The notes beneath the pieces were generated by a model. The model searched no databases. It had not been told where the DNA came from and saw only the letters and a list, made by a program, of their open reading frames with translations. A stretch of DNA of 64,000 nt, taken from NCBI GenBank assembly GCA_030052745.1, contig JANBVO010000009.1, forward strand, positions 558,001 through 622,000, given 5' to 3'. Both the position numbers and the translations under genes were made by a program. This document shows positions 1 through 11,239 of the stretch, piece after piece; within the stretch, counting starts at the first letter, position 1, and each line of letters begins with the position of its first letter. The stretch is from Pleurostoma richardsiae (Eukaryota; Ascomycota; Sordariomycetes; Calosphaeriales; Pleurostomataceae).

Positions 1-24
1 GGATTTGCGCATTGGGATTAGAAG

Positions 25-1773
25 ATGGACCCAGACGGGCCAGACCTCTCTAACACGGACCGAGAGCGTCCAGGGGCTGCTCGCATCATAACATATATTG
101 GTTCCCAATTTGAGCCTTGTGGACAGCCTTCACCAGCCAAGGTCCAGGAGAATGGTGATCTGGAGTCGCTCCTTCGAGAAGACTGGGATGTCTTGGAGTC
201 CCCCCAGGATGGAATCCGCTTCGAATCGAGCGAAGAACCTAGGGGCTGGCTACATGTCTACTATGACGAACGGCCAGAGAGACTCCTCGAGCCACAGACC
301 CTCCACAACACACCCGGGACAGCCTTACCTTCGCTCGTGGGAGAGGCGGAAAGCACTGTGAGTTCTGACAGACAGCCTTCCTTGGTCCCCTTTGCTGGCC
401 CTGCTGCACTGGCCGGACAAACTGGCCCCCATATGCCCTGGTCACATCAAGTTGTACGGACAACTACCGGCCTCGAGTCTGCTGACCTCCCACATGTCAA
501 GACAGCGGCCGCTTTGCTGTCCGACGTGAGTTGTCCGTCAGTCGTGACGGGCGACAGCAGCAAGAGCAGTAATGGAGAATCTGAGCCAGCAGATATGAGC
601 ATAGACCCTGCCTTCCAAAAGCTCCGTTTAGGGTCACGTTCTTCCTCACCTCTGAATCCACCTGTCCCGGAGAGACCGGATGCTGGTATCATAGGGGTCA
701 GCCCTTCCAGGCCCAGACTTCGGAGGCTGCTTCGTACAGCATCAGTTCTCTTTCTGGACTCCTTACGGACCGCAACTCCTCTGGGAGGGCCCTTACCTAT
801 CCACTTGGCCATACCCAGATTACCTCCTGGACATTACGGTCTCAACGCGTTGCGACTTCCTGCAGATACAGAAGCCGACTTTGGTAACGGGAACCAAGGG
901 CCCGGGAACCGAAACGAGGAGGCGAGAGAAGGACACAGCGACACCAACTCCACGACGGAGAGGAATCCCCTACCGACCGAGCCGGACAGACCAGCTCGGA
1001 AACGAAAGCGCTCAATGACCGAACCCACCAGCCACCGCCGCCGCGGCAGCCACAAGGAGGACAACCGCGGCGACGACGACGACCTCTCCGACTCAGACCG
1101 CGGCGGCCGCCCCCCGCGCTCCCCCACGCCGGCCCGGAGATCGACGCCGCGGCCGTGCTTCGCCTGCCCCTTCCTCAAGCACGACCCGGTCAAGTACCGC
1201 TCCTGCCACAACAAGCAGCTCACCAAGATCAGCTACGTCAAGCAGCACATCAAGCGGTCGCACCGGCAGCCGACGCACTGCCCGCGCTGCATGACGGAGC
1301 TGGCCGACCTCGAGGCGCTGGGGGATCACCTGCGCGAGCAGACCTGCACCGTCGTGCCGGCGCGGCGCTTCGACGGTGCGAGCCAGCGCCAGCTGGGCCA
1401 GCTGAGCCGCCGTAGCGACCAGCGCAAGGAGGAGGTCGCGCAGTGGTTCGACATCTACGAGATCCTGTTCCCCGGCGAGCCGAGGCCCAAGTCGGCGTAC
1501 CTTGGCTCGGACCTGTGTGACGACCTCATCGATTTCATGCTGGGTGCTGGGTCGGCCTCGCTGACGGCAGTGATATCGGAGAAGATTCCTGGGGGGAACA
1601 AGGAGGTTGTGGGTGCGGCCGTGGGCGAGGGCCTGAGGAGGATGTTCCAGGACTGGCAGGGTAACAGCAGTAACAGCAACAACAATAACAGGCTAGGGTT
1701 GCTGTTAGGCGGGGAGACGGAGACGGCGTCGCCGACTCAGGTGACGGAAGGTCCACACGATGAGGGAGAATGA
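25..1773 (+). CDS. C2H2-like zinc-finger domain protein, function unknown
   Basis: Single open frame of 582 residues starting at an ATG. An in-frame TAG lies two codons upstream; it could also be the 3' splice site of an intron whose first exon lies left of the window, so the true start is uncertain. Residues 1-370 are low-complexity, rich in Ser, Pro and Arg. A conserved block at about 378-445 contains paired cysteines and histidines: CFAC, then a KQHIKRSH segment, then CPRC and a DHLREQTC segment. This layout is seen in fungal proteins annotated as C2H2-type. A helical stretch follows (RKEEVAQWFDIYEILFPG), then a Ser/Asn-rich tail coded by a CAG/AAC-type repeat near 1664-1692. A nucleic-acid-binding role is inferred from the fingers only. 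Confidence 0.75.
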   Translation: MDPDGPDLSNTDRERPGAARIITYIGSQFEPCGQPSPAKVQENGDLESLLREDWDVLESPQDGIRFESSEEPRGWLHVYYDERPERLLEPQTLHNTPGTALPSLVGEAESTVSSDRQPSLVPFAGPAALAGQTGPHMPWSHQVVRTTTGLESADLPHVKTAAALLSDVSCPSVVTGDSSKSSNGESEPADMSIDPAFQKLRLGSRSSSPLNPPVPERPDAGIIGVSPSRPRLRRLLRTASVLFLDSLRTATPLGGPLPIHLAIPRLPPGHYGLNALRLPADTEADFGNGNQGPGNRNEEAREGHSDTNSTTERNPLPTEPDRPARKRKRSMTEPTSHRRRGSHKEDNRGDDDDLSDSDRGGRPPRSPTPARRSTPRPCFACPFLKHDPVKYRSCHNKQLTKISYVKQHIKRSHRQPTHCPRCMTELADLEALGDHLREQTCTVVPARRFDGASQRQLGQLSRRSDQRKEEVAQWFDIYEILFPGEPRPKSAYLGSDLCDDLIDFMLGAGSASLTAVISEKIPGGNKEVVGAAVGEGLRRMFQDWQGNSSNSNNNNRLGLLLGGETETASPTQVTEGPHDEGE

Positions 1774-2332
1774 ACAGTGCCTATCAAGACGGCGGGAGAG
1801 CGACGATGGTGATTATTGCGCTTTCAACCTTCTGAGACTGGAATCTTGGGTCTTCGACAATGTATCTTCCCTCTCGGGGAATGACTTGGGATATCCACTT
1901 CGACTTTGGGGGTGGGACTGGATGAGGAATTGCCCGGAATTTAGAACTCGCACCAACTTTAACGACTCTACGATTCTATCTATAATACCCCTTATGATGT
2001 TGATACGGGTCGCCCCGCAGATTCTACTGCGATCTCGGGCCCCGAAGGGGCTGGCCCATAAGAGCTTTGGCAATTACGACAATAGAAATCAGAAAATGAC
2101 ACTTTTCTTTGTTGCACCCACAATGGAAAATACTCGTTCACGAGTGTCCAATGTTACTTACACCAACGTCCTGTGATCGTAACCTGGGGCGGAGCCTCTT
2201 CGTTCGCTATTGGCTCAGGTACATGAACACCCTGCAACTAATAACCAGACGGTATTGGGTCGCCATCGCGAGAAAACTCGCGTCATATGATGGAAACTTG
2301 AAAGAGAAGATTCCAGGAGCCAAGCGTGTCAT
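1774..2332. other. Intergenic, convergent 3' flanks
   Basis: Lies between the stop of the zinc-finger protein and the stop of the opposing dioxygenase gene. Short open frames here show no family resemblance. I see only presumptive 3' untranslated sequence. Confidence 0.6.
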
Positions 2333-3426
2333 CTATTCTTCCTCATGATGGCCAGATGCCAGGTCTGCGGGGGCCTTGTCAAACTCTTCCGGATATACAA
2401 GTTTCAAGGGATCCTGGAAGTCCACCCAACCCATGTAAGGCTCAGAGATAGCCCATCCCAGAACCCGCTGCGTCTTACGGTTCAACTTAGCGAGCTGCTC
2501 GTTGGATACGATGAGATATTGGTTCTCCTCCTGTCTCAAGACTACATTGTGGATTAGCAAGGCTATACGTAATGACAGCAGGCAAAGGTGAACACTCTCG
2601 ACTCACATCCTCGGGTGCAGAACGCGGAGAAGACCAGGCGAAACTGGTCTGAAGTGGTGTTTGCGGAGCCACCGTGGTAACAAGAACCCAGCATGATGAA
2701 GGCATCACCAACGTTGAGTTCCGCATAGAAGACGTCATCCTCTATCGGCTCTCGATCGTTCCCCCAGAGGTGAGATCCGGGGAGGAATCGGGTGGCCCCA
2801 TTGGCCTTCGTGGTCTTTGAACCGGCAACGAAGAGACCCACGGCGGACTCCCTCGAGTTCAAGTCTCGTTCGTCAACCCACTCGGAAATCTCGTTGTGGA
2901 CGTTATGGTGGATGTAGTCGTCCTGACGATGAAGTCAGAGAATGTCGCCGAGAGTGGGAATGATGGAAAATCTGCTTGCTGCGGCAGGTGAATAACTCAC
3001 ACGGTGGATTTCCTGATCCGGGGCACCTGGTCCGACCTGGATGCCGGTGCTGGCGCTAACCTGTGGGAGAGACACTGATGTCTTCTGTTCCTTCCCCCAC
3101 CAAAATGTGTTTGTGGTTGTCAGAAAGTGCCGGCATACAGCTTGATAGAGAGGATTCATAAGGAAGTTCTCGGTGTATGTCGGGGAATACGCGTTCATCC
3201 CGGGCGCTCTTCTCGTCTCACCAGGGAAGAAGGTTCCCGTCCATGGCTTGTCAGCTTCCAGCCGAGGTGTGATCTCTGCAATGGCCTTTTCTACCGTTGC
3301 GCGGTCAAGAAGCTTCTCGATGACAACACCTCCGTCCCGTTTAAGAAGCTCCAGAATATCTTCAAGGGGTGTGTCGGTCTGCACGCGCCTTGGTCCTGGG
3401 GGATACCTGCTGGTAAGGGCCGGCAT
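2333..3426 (-). CDS. PhyH-family Fe(II)/2-oxoglutarate dioxygenase
   Basis: Model: complement(join(2333..2541,2607..2922,3001..3426)), 316 residues, three exons. Introns of 78 and 65 nt have GTGAGT donors and CAG/TAG acceptors; the second has a GCTAAT branch-like site. The first intron falls inside the iron motif: exon 1 ends in IHR and exon 2 begins DDYIHHN, giving H141-x-D143. The distal iron ligand is H225 in CYHGGS, and R237 in DQFRLVF is the likely 2-oxoglutarate-binding arginine. Family members include phytanoyl-CoA hydroxylase and fungal secondary-metabolism oxygenases of the fumitremorgin-endoperoxidase and AusE type, so the substrate is open. The start MPALTSRYPP is preferred over an ATG 15 codons upstream because family members start close to the RxxQTDTPLED block. 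It is transcribed divergently from an amino-acid permease. Confidence 0.88.
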
Positions 3427-4153
3427 CGTGAAGTGTCCGCAGCGGAGGGAAGAGAACAAAGGTCCTATCAACGGCCAATCATATGATCGGCACGATCAAG
3501 TATCGGTATCAAGTCTATCTCTATGTACGACAAACTCAGGACGACACCCCCTCTTCTTATGCTTTCGATAACGGCGCGTGCCCAGGAGCCCGACCCTCTA
3601 GACAAGCCGAGCTACCACAAGGGCTGTCAGGTCATTCCTTAGGGAAAAAGCTTGGCCAAACCTGTCCAAGCTCCTGGGAACATCGCGAATCCTTACGAGC
3701 CCGGTAGGGGCTAAATGGCCTGTAGGATTTGCGCGAATATAAGTGCACGGGGATAGTTGGCATGTTACGGCGGTTGGATGGTTGATCTCCGCGCACGCCG
3801 TTTTCAAGCGTATGAGGTGATTGACATAGTTGAGCACGGCACCCAGCTAGACAACTTAACTTTACTCTCTTAATGGGAAGGCACGGCGCAGGATTTATCT
3901 CCATGGAGCTAGAGAGACATGTAGGAGCCCCCTTTTCTACATTATTCCCAGTCCGAAGCGATGACGCCAAGACTCCCCACAATGGTGAGACGGCGCAGCC
4001 TTCCTGCTGCTTCTTGCCAATATATTGCACCCATATGTTAAAGACTGCTGGTCCTTTCACGGCTTTGAATGAATCCTTGAACTTCTATCGACGCTCACGA
4101 GTCTAGGGATTGTTTCGAGACGTGTTGTGCCTATAAGCCAAGAGTTAGAGAAG
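3427..4153. other. Divergent promoter region of dioxygenase and permease genes
   Basis: About 0.73 kb separates the start codons of the PhyH-type dioxygenase (minus) and the APC permease (plus). No coding frame here is convincing. A shared regulatory region is possible but I identify no specific operator. Confidence 0.5.
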
Positions 4154-6941
4154 ATGTTTGGTGTAGCAGAAGACAAGAGCAAGCCGACGGCGGCGGCCGA
4201 AGATGTCAGCCAACAGAGGCAGGTCACTCAAGACGAGTATAACCTCGCAAAGCTAGGGTATAAACAAGGTGAGAGTGGCTTCCATAATGCATCTGCTTCT
4301 CGCGGTCATGGCTGATGCTCTTGGGTAGAATTCTACAGACGCCTTGGACTTTTCGAAAACTGGGCCTCAGTGTTTACCGTATGATCATGAGTCCCTACTC
4401 TTACATGTGCGAGACCAATGCCTGAACATTTACCAGGCTATGAACTTCGTCTCTGGGATCGCCGGGCTCCTTGCTTGGGTGCTCACCACGGGTGGTATGT
4501 TTTCGTCCCCTGCTTCGGCACCAGGCCAACATGCAAATCTAGCACCTTTTCTAACATTTACTTTGCTCCAGGACCTGCTCCAGCCTTCACCCACTGGGTC
4601 ATTGTTGGGGTTATGGCAGTCAACGTCGCGTTCGTCATGGCTGAGATTGCTGCGTCGTACCCCACGGCGGGAGGCATCTACTTCTGGTCTTACAGACTGG
4701 GAGGCGACAAATGGGGTCCATTCCTCTCCTGGATGACTGCTGTAAGACCTCAATACCTAACTCTTCAGGAGTAGCAGGGTGTAGACTTGCAGCTGACACA
4801 AGCAATCAGTGGTGGAACTTCAGCGGCTGGCTCTGCTCTATTCCCAGCGTGCAGCAGAACTCGACGAACTTCCTCCTCTCTGCAGTACAGGTCAAGTGCC
4901 CGGATATAGAGCTGCTCTACAAAGGGTGGTTCGAGTTCATACTGACGTATGTGAACGCCCGAGGTGCTCTGAGAGTTTCCGATGTTGACAAACAATGTGT
5001 AGGGCTATTGGGACGTTCATCGCGCTGGCCCCTAATATCATCTCTGAGAAAGTCTTGTGAGTAAATCTATCTTGTAATGCATTTGACTCGTCTATGTTCT
5101 CGTGGTGTCTGCTGCCTCTATATCTGGCAGCACTTGAAGGTCATGCATCGGTTAAGGGAGAAGTGCTAACAACCTCTCTAGGCGATGGTATCTCCGCTTT
5201 GCAGTCATCAGTGCTATGACACTTTTCTTTTGCTATAACGTATGGCTACCAGTCAAGGTAAAGTGCTATGACAACCACAGGTACACTGAGTGGAGACGAC
5301 AAAGGCTCTAACTTTAGGCATGTAGTCTTCTGGTTCTTTTCGGACGGGTAAGGAGGTCTTCCAGGGCTTCAACAATGGAATCAACGAGGGCGACAAAAAG
5401 CAAGCATCAGATGCTTATGTTTGGACAATCGCTGTCTTATTCAGCGCGTGGTATGTCTCTTCCGATCTCTTCAGGCCCCTCTCATCACCCGGCTACCAAG
5501 TTTGGAATTAGCTGACGAGAGTACAGGGTATTCTACGGATTTGGTAAGAGTTCACTCCTCTTGGGAAAGTGGTTGCAAGATGATCCTTGCTCCTGCTCGA
5601 AATGTCCCTGACTTTTCACCTTTACAGATGGGTGTGTCCACTTGGCAGAGGAGACTCAGAGCGCAAGGTGAGTGAGCCGCAACGTACCCAAAGGTACGAC
5701 CAATATCCGAGTCAACTGACCAATCTCAGCACTGTCGTCGCCCGAGGAATGTGGTTGTCTACTTTGAGCTCTTGTAAGTGGCTCCACGTTAACAGAGCGG
5801 TGAAGTAAGGATCTGGTGGGCTAACGTTTCTAAGGGGCCATATCTGTCCCTACGCTCATCATAATGCTCTTCTGCATTCAGGACTTCTCTGGCATAGTCA
5901 ACGCGTCGTACAACAATAACTTCGCCGAATACTTGGTCCAGGTGGTTGGGGAAAATGGAGCCGTGGGACTTCTAGTCCTGTTGTTCATCGACTCCACCTG
6001 CGTCGCTGCCGCCAACATCATGTCATGCCAGGTCCGTTCTATGTTGCTCCCATATTTTGTGTCTATTTTACGTCTGGCTGGCGGCCTCCTGGTAGTTAAC
6101 TGACGAGTTTCGTGCTTCTTAGCGAGTTGTCTTTGCCATATCTCGTGACGGCGTCCTTCCCTTTTCAAAATTGTTTCGTCAACTTAATAAGAACAAGATG
6201 CCCACCAATGCCGGAATCCTCGTTGCCGTGCTAAGCATCGCCATAACTACTGCCGTCATTGGCTCGAGTGTGGCCTTTACTGCTATTACCGCTACGTGAG
6301 TACTCCATCCCAGATATATTTCTTTCCTTTTTGCCGATCTTGCTGCCTTTTACCTAGGCGGTTAGGTACTGGTCTCTTCACGAAATAACTGGGGAAATTG
6401 GACTGACGTCGTGTTCAATGTCTAGAGGAACAATTGCTGCGAACTTTTCCTACCTTATCCCAATCCTAGCCCGTCACACTATCGGCCGGAAACGCTTCAC
6501 ACCAGCGTCGTGGAACCTGGGCCGAGCCAGTGCGCTCATGGGAACTGTCGCTATCCTCTACATCATGTTCCTCTTTGTCGTGCTCCTCCTTCCCCAGGTG
6601 TATCCTGTCAACGCCGTGAGTGACCATTTCTGCTCTCTGTTTTTTGAGTGTCATTGCACTCCCTTCCACCAAACAGCCTCCTTTCTCCAGGGCACCCCAG
6701 CTAGCTCGCTGCACATCCACGCCGCCAAGTTGTTTGGGACTTTGCTAAACGATGGAAACAGCAAACGCTCAACTACTCCCCAATCTGCATCGGGATTGTC
6801 ACTATCATCAGTCTTGTGGGGTGGATATTCCCCTTTGGGCTAGGCGCTCGCTACTGGTTCCACGGTCCTCAAAGGACCACCGATGCTCAGGAGGTGACCA
6901 ACATGACGGTTTTGAGCCAAGCGGGAGAGAACAAGGTGTAG
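4154..6941 (+). CDS. APC-family amino acid / GABA-type permease, 15 exons
   Basis: Model: join(4154..4268,4329..4378,4437..4494,4572..4741,4810..4946,5003..5056,5182..5257,5326..5450,5527..5543,5628..5667,5730..5773,5835..6031,6123..6295,6426..6615,6762..6941), 541 residues. Every junction keeps frame. The protein matches fungal GABA/choline-type permeases: an LGYKQEFYRRLGLFENWASVFT start, an AEIAASYPTAGGIYFWSYRLGG segment after the first membrane helices, GCVHLAEETQSA, then CQRVVFAISRDGVLPFSKLF and a final helix ending in FGLGARYWFHGP. About 12 membrane helices are expected, with import at the plasma membrane. The ATG at 4154 is the first in frame; the frame extends upstream only with non-ATG codons. 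Unusual points are the intron density and a 17-nt exon at 5527-5543 coding WVFYGFD together with its neighbours. Substrate specificity cannot be told from sequence. Confidence 0.9.
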
Positions 6942-7280
6942 GAGAGAAGCCCTGAGGACAGTGTTGCTTCCAATAATCCTTTAACACTGGTGGATTGCGT
7001 GCCTGGAATACGTAGCTACCTGGATCAACTACAGAACCGAGACCACAGCTGCCGTCCCTTCACTTCACTGTGGTTTCCGAGGCGGTTGTCACTGCTTGTG
7101 CAGAACGCCGGGCTGTTCTGATTTCATCCACCGCAGTATGAAATAGCCAACACACATGAAGAGAGCATGAAATGAGATAGAACCCGTACAACCCGGCCAT
7201 AGGAATATAACAAAGGTGCGCTCACTGCAATTTGGAACTTAGACAACACGATATACTCATTCTGGTCCTTAGCTTGACGC
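6942..7280. other. Intergenic, convergent 3' flanks
   Basis: Short spacer between the stop of the permease and the stop of the opposing sugar transporter. No gene or distinctive element seen. Confidence 0.6.
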
Positions 7281-8962
7281 CTAAGCCGCTATTCTCCTAT
7301 TCTTCCTCAGGCTCGTGTTCCACGCGCTGCCGCCACTGAAGAAATATTCATCAATCTGCTCCAAACTCAGCCTGCCGGTTTCCGGAATGAAAAAGAGCGT
7401 CAGGACAAAAATAGCGGCGGTTATGCCAGCATAGAAATATCCGACGTTTGTGCCCATGTTGCCGTAATCCTCATTAAGCATGTATGGGGTCCAGAAAGCG
7501 GCACCAAAAGAAAAGACCTCATAGATGGCGATAGCATATGCTTGGCCAATAGTGCGGAGCCGAAGTGAGTGCATCTCGGCCGAGGAGACGAATGAGATCG
7601 GACCGGATGTGGCACCGAATGTAAAGGCCCAGATACATAAGAATGCCACGAGAACATTCTGGGCGTCGGGGCGGGATTGACCTAAAGCAGATGCGACAAC
7701 TGCGAGAATGAGCATGCTCGTGCCCATGACAGCATAACCGCCGAGTAGCGAGAGACGGCGACCGACATATTCGCAAAGGAAGGGGCCAGGAATGGTTCCA
7801 GCGAGGACTTATTAAGTAGCAGTTAGAGAAGCTTTTTCGTGTAGACAATGCTCTGAGGAACTCACCACAGGAACTGATGGCAACATTCAGAGTATATGGG
7901 TTCGTGAAACCCATTTGTGACAGAAACAGGGCGGTGTAGGGGATCACGAATTGAATGCCCGTCAGAGCATTACCAAGTAAGGCAATTACGGCGAGATGGG
8001 TCCTCCTAAAGTCCACACCGCGGAATAGCTCGCTAAAGGAGGCCTCAGAGTTCATCGCTCGCTCGGTTTCAATGTGTTGAAGAACGTCGCTGACTTGCCA
8101 GTCGACCTCCGGCGAGCGCGGGTCAAGCTGATAAAACTTGGCAAATGATAGTCGTGCCTTGTCGACTCGACCCTTGCTCAAGAGCCATCGAGGAGATTCG
8201 CGAAACATGCAGCTGCCGGAACCGAGGATTATGGCCACAGGAATCTGGCAGATGATGGGCGTTTGCCATGCCCAGTTCGTGTTCAATTTCGACGAGCCGA
8301 CACAAACCTTGTTAAGAAGAGATCAGTATCAATGTCCTCGAAGATTTAGTTATAGAAACACTCACTGCGGCAGCAATAACGTTGCCAGACGCCAAACCAA
8401 CATTGTACAAGCTCATCAACAACCCCCTTTTCTGAGGCGCCACAGACTCGGAACCCCAGATAGGAGCGGCTGTGTATAGCATGCCAATGCCCAGCCCTCC
8501 GATGCACTTGCAGACCATATAATTGAGGAAGCTGCCCGTGCTGCCGACCATACCACCGGCACCGGCCGCAATCAAGACACAACCGATCTGGACAGTGCCA
8601 CGACGTCCGAGGTATTGACCCACAAGACCTGAGGCGAGTCCCCCCACAGCCATGAACAGCAGTGTAACCTGTATCAGAGATTGCTGTAAGGCAGTCAAAG
8701 AGCAAGTCTGAACGGATCCACCGTCTGCACCTCTGTCGACTGTGCAGCTGCCAAAAGACTTCTTATAGGAGTCCATGAGCAAGACGATTCCTCCAAAGGC
8801 GGCATCGAAGTTTGCCAGCCAGCCGAAGAAGCCAATCCAAAAAGCAAACATGATCATATGCAACGTTGTTCTCTGATGATGTAGCCCCGCATGGTTGCTA
8901 TCAATCTTCGTCGGGCTTTTCTCGACATGCTGTGAGACTGGCTTAGGTGCAGAGTTGTCCAT
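7281..8962 (-). CDS. MFS sugar transporter (sugar porter family)
   Basis: Model: complement(join(7281..7807,7866..8307,8366..8962)), 521 residues, three exons with introns of 58 nt each. The protein has the sugar-porter layout: a cytosolic N-terminus, first helix near FAFWIGFFGWLANFDAAFGG, a GQYLGRRGTVQIG loop between helices 2 and 3 (the GRR signature), a central PESPRWL-type site written here as FRESPRWLLSKGR, a second EYVGRRLSLLGGYAVMG copy at the splice after exon 2, and PETGRLSLEQIDEYF near the end, the PETKG equivalent. It should act in the plasma membrane as a sugar-proton symporter. Substrate is unknown. The gene converges with the permease upstream and is divergent from the small SnoaL-like gene. 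Confidence 0.9.
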
Positions 8963-9605
8963 TGTGGCGAACTCGGAAATTCTTTAGATGAACGCACGAC
9001 GTGCACGTTAGCAGCGACGTGAAGTGATAATGGTTTGGCGTGTCGCTAAAGCCTGCAAACGCGGCGCAGATTGACGACAGTCGTCACAGAAAGGTAATTG
9101 GAAAGCAATGAGATGGAACAGATTCGCTTTTCGACTTGAGCAGAAGCAGTGCGCCTTGCGACGTATAAGTAACTGGGCCAAGGCAGCTGGTGGCGGTATG
9201 GGAATGCACGTATCGTGGATTTCTTAGACTCCGCAATCAATCCTTCCGAAGCGGCTAGGGGAAACCCCATGGGGCCCCCAGATTAACACGCTAGCCTTCT
9301 CCGTAGACGCCAGCCTCTAATGGTCGCCTTGCCAGCGGCCGAGCATCCCGGATATTCCGAAGGCATACTCGGCATGCCGACATATCAGTTTCCGCTCAGA
9401 CCTTGGCGACCGACAGGATTCTGATTCTTCCATCCCTTCAACCATGATCCCTTTCCTGAAGTATTCTAATGTACCAGGAGCCGCGCCCGCTCGTAGCTGA
9501 ATACTTATAGCTCGGGCATTCGCGACAACACGTTGTCTGACACCACGCTGTCCCTCGTTGTTCAAGCACAGCTTACTTTGTCGGCTGTTTCCTTCGGCGG
9601 TCGTC
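8963..9605. other. Divergent promoter region of sugar transporter and SnoaL-like gene
   Basis: About 0.64 kb between two start codons facing apart. No supported coding frame and no operator that I can name. Confidence 0.5.
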
Positions 9606-10091
9606 ATGTCTCCCAAACTCACTGCCCTCCAATTCCTTGAGTATATCCGTGCCTTCAACAAGAAGGATTACCCTGTTCAGCACGCATTCTACAGGGATGA
9701 TGTTGAGCTGATGCTTCCTGACCCGACGGTCGACTCATTGAAAGGCAAGCCGGCCATAATTCAGCACTACAACAAGATCCACGAGGACGCCGAGGAGGCT
9801 GTCATCCCCATCACCATACTCAGCGATCGCAACAAAATTTTCATGCAGATGGAGGCATATTTCAAGTTCAAGAAGGAGGTCCAGCGATCGGTGATGGATT
9901 ATCACGTCCACCCGGGCGACGTGCTGAAGCTCACCTGCTGCGCAATCTATGACCTGGATGAGGAGGGGAAAATGAAACGGATTGAGGGCCACTTGTTCAA
10001 CCACGAACTATTGGGAGATGTGGACATGAAGGAAGGGATTAAGGAGAGCGAGAGTCGGGCCGATGAGGATTTACGGTTATTCAACTACTGA
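9606..10091 (+). CDS. SnoaL/NTF2-like fold small protein
   Basis: Intronless, 161 residues from the ATG at 9606; the frame runs further upstream but only with non-ATG codons. The sequence fits the SnoaL-like/NTF2-like cone fold: an N-terminal helix (LTALQFLEYIRAFNKKDY), AFYRDDVELMLPDPT, a GKPAIIQHYNKIHED helix and a run of beta strands ending in KRIEGHLFNHELLG. Such proteins serve as small cyclases, isomerases or hydrolases in catabolic and biosynthetic clusters, but the active residues vary and I cannot assign a reaction. It lies divergent from a sugar transporter and convergent with a glyoxalase-like gene. Confidence 0.8.
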   Translation: MSPKLTALQFLEYIRAFNKKDYPVQHAFYRDDVELMLPDPTVDSLKGKPAIIQHYNKIHEDAEEAVIPITILSDRNKIFMQMEAYFKFKKEVQRSVMDYHVHPGDVLKLTCCAIYDLDEEGKMKRIEGHLFNHELLGDVDMKEGIKESESRADEDLRLFNY

Positions 10092-10486
10092 AGTTCCATG
10101 TTTATCATGTTCTTGTATGGAAAGACCCAAATGCAAACCTGCTGGGCCCGTCAATGTATCAAGTGAAGCCGAGATTTTGGTCAAGACTTAGGTGGATGCT
10201 GGCGGCTCTTTGGCCCATGTTCCACTGGCAAAGCGCATAAATACAAGATCATGACAGTTGAACCTGTGTCACACTGAGTCTTGAAATCTGAACTCAGGAA
10301 CATTATTCCCATATCTCCTTTTTACAGCTGACCTGCTCCGCTCCGAACTTCCAATCCTGCCCTGTACAGTTGCGTTTCTCTTTCGCCGAAGAGACTGGGG
10401 TCAGCTATACTGGCAAGGGATCATTTGCATCCCGCTCTAGCTTGTATTACATCGCAGAAAATGCGTAACTTGGCCAACGAGCATCT
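10092..10486. other. Intergenic, convergent 3' flanks
   Basis: Spacer between the SnoaL-like gene and the last exon of the glyoxalase-like gene on the other strand. Nothing further recognised. Confidence 0.6.
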
Positions 10487-11239
10487 CTAGAATACAAAGT
10501 TTTGAGGGACTAGTTCGACAAGGTAACCATTCTACTCTATAGTCAGACGGTTTCACTGGCATTGACATGGCGTTCTCAAGAGTGACAAGGAGAGAAGGGG
10601 TGGACTAACAGGATCCTCAACGAAGGCAATCTGCTTCAGAATTGCAGAAAAGCCCACATCAAGCTCAGCCGTTGCGATGCCTTTGGACGATTTCTCCCAG
10701 CTGGTGATGGGAATGGAATCATTTGGTCCCTGGCCAACATCCTTGACAACTTTGACCCCGGCCGCTTTCAATCGTTCCACAGTAGCCGTGACATCTGGCA
10801 CAGTGAACCCAAGGTGATTGAAGCCCAGACTAGGTGGATTGTTGCCCGTGGATATGTATGAGTCAGGCTGGTGTTCAGACCCGTGGTAGTGGCATAACTC
10901 TAGCAGGCCGAGAGTGCGAGACATAACAGGGTGGGGGAGGGTGTCCCGGGAAAAGGCGGCTGGATCGGCACGATGCGCAGAAGTCTGAGGATAACCCAGG
11001 TAGTAAACGGTGATCGGGCCGGTATTTGTCGTGAAGATAGTTCGCATACCCATCAAATCGATGTAAAAGTGCATCGTCGGCTTGGGATCCCGAATGCGCA
11101 GCATGAAGTGGTTGAGCTGATAGCCAACAGTAGGATGATCTTCTGGAATCGGGGGGTTCGTCTTGAGGTCGCCCGGAATCTGCACCCCTACTGGTGGATA
11201 TGGGTCTGAGGGCTCTGAAACGGCGTTTCCTGCTGTCAT
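10487..11239 (-). CDS. Glyoxalase I-like (lactoylglutathione lyase family) protein
   Basis: Model: complement(join(10487..10531,10610..11239)), 224 residues. The main exon ends in AFVEDP; a 78-nt intron with a GTTAGT donor then joins a 15-codon exon coding NGYLVELVP and a short tail. The small exon restores the family ending DPxGYxVELV and supplies the last metal ligand, which is strong support for it. Expected metal ligands are His in LNHFMLRI, Glu in GLLELCHYHG, His in FNHLGFTV and Glu in YLVELV. The known reaction is isomerisation of the methylglyoxal-glutathione hemithioacetal to S-lactoylglutathione. The chosen start MTAGNAVSEP leaves a normal-length protein; an upstream in-frame ATG at 11359 would add a 40-residue extension. 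Confidence 0.85.
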
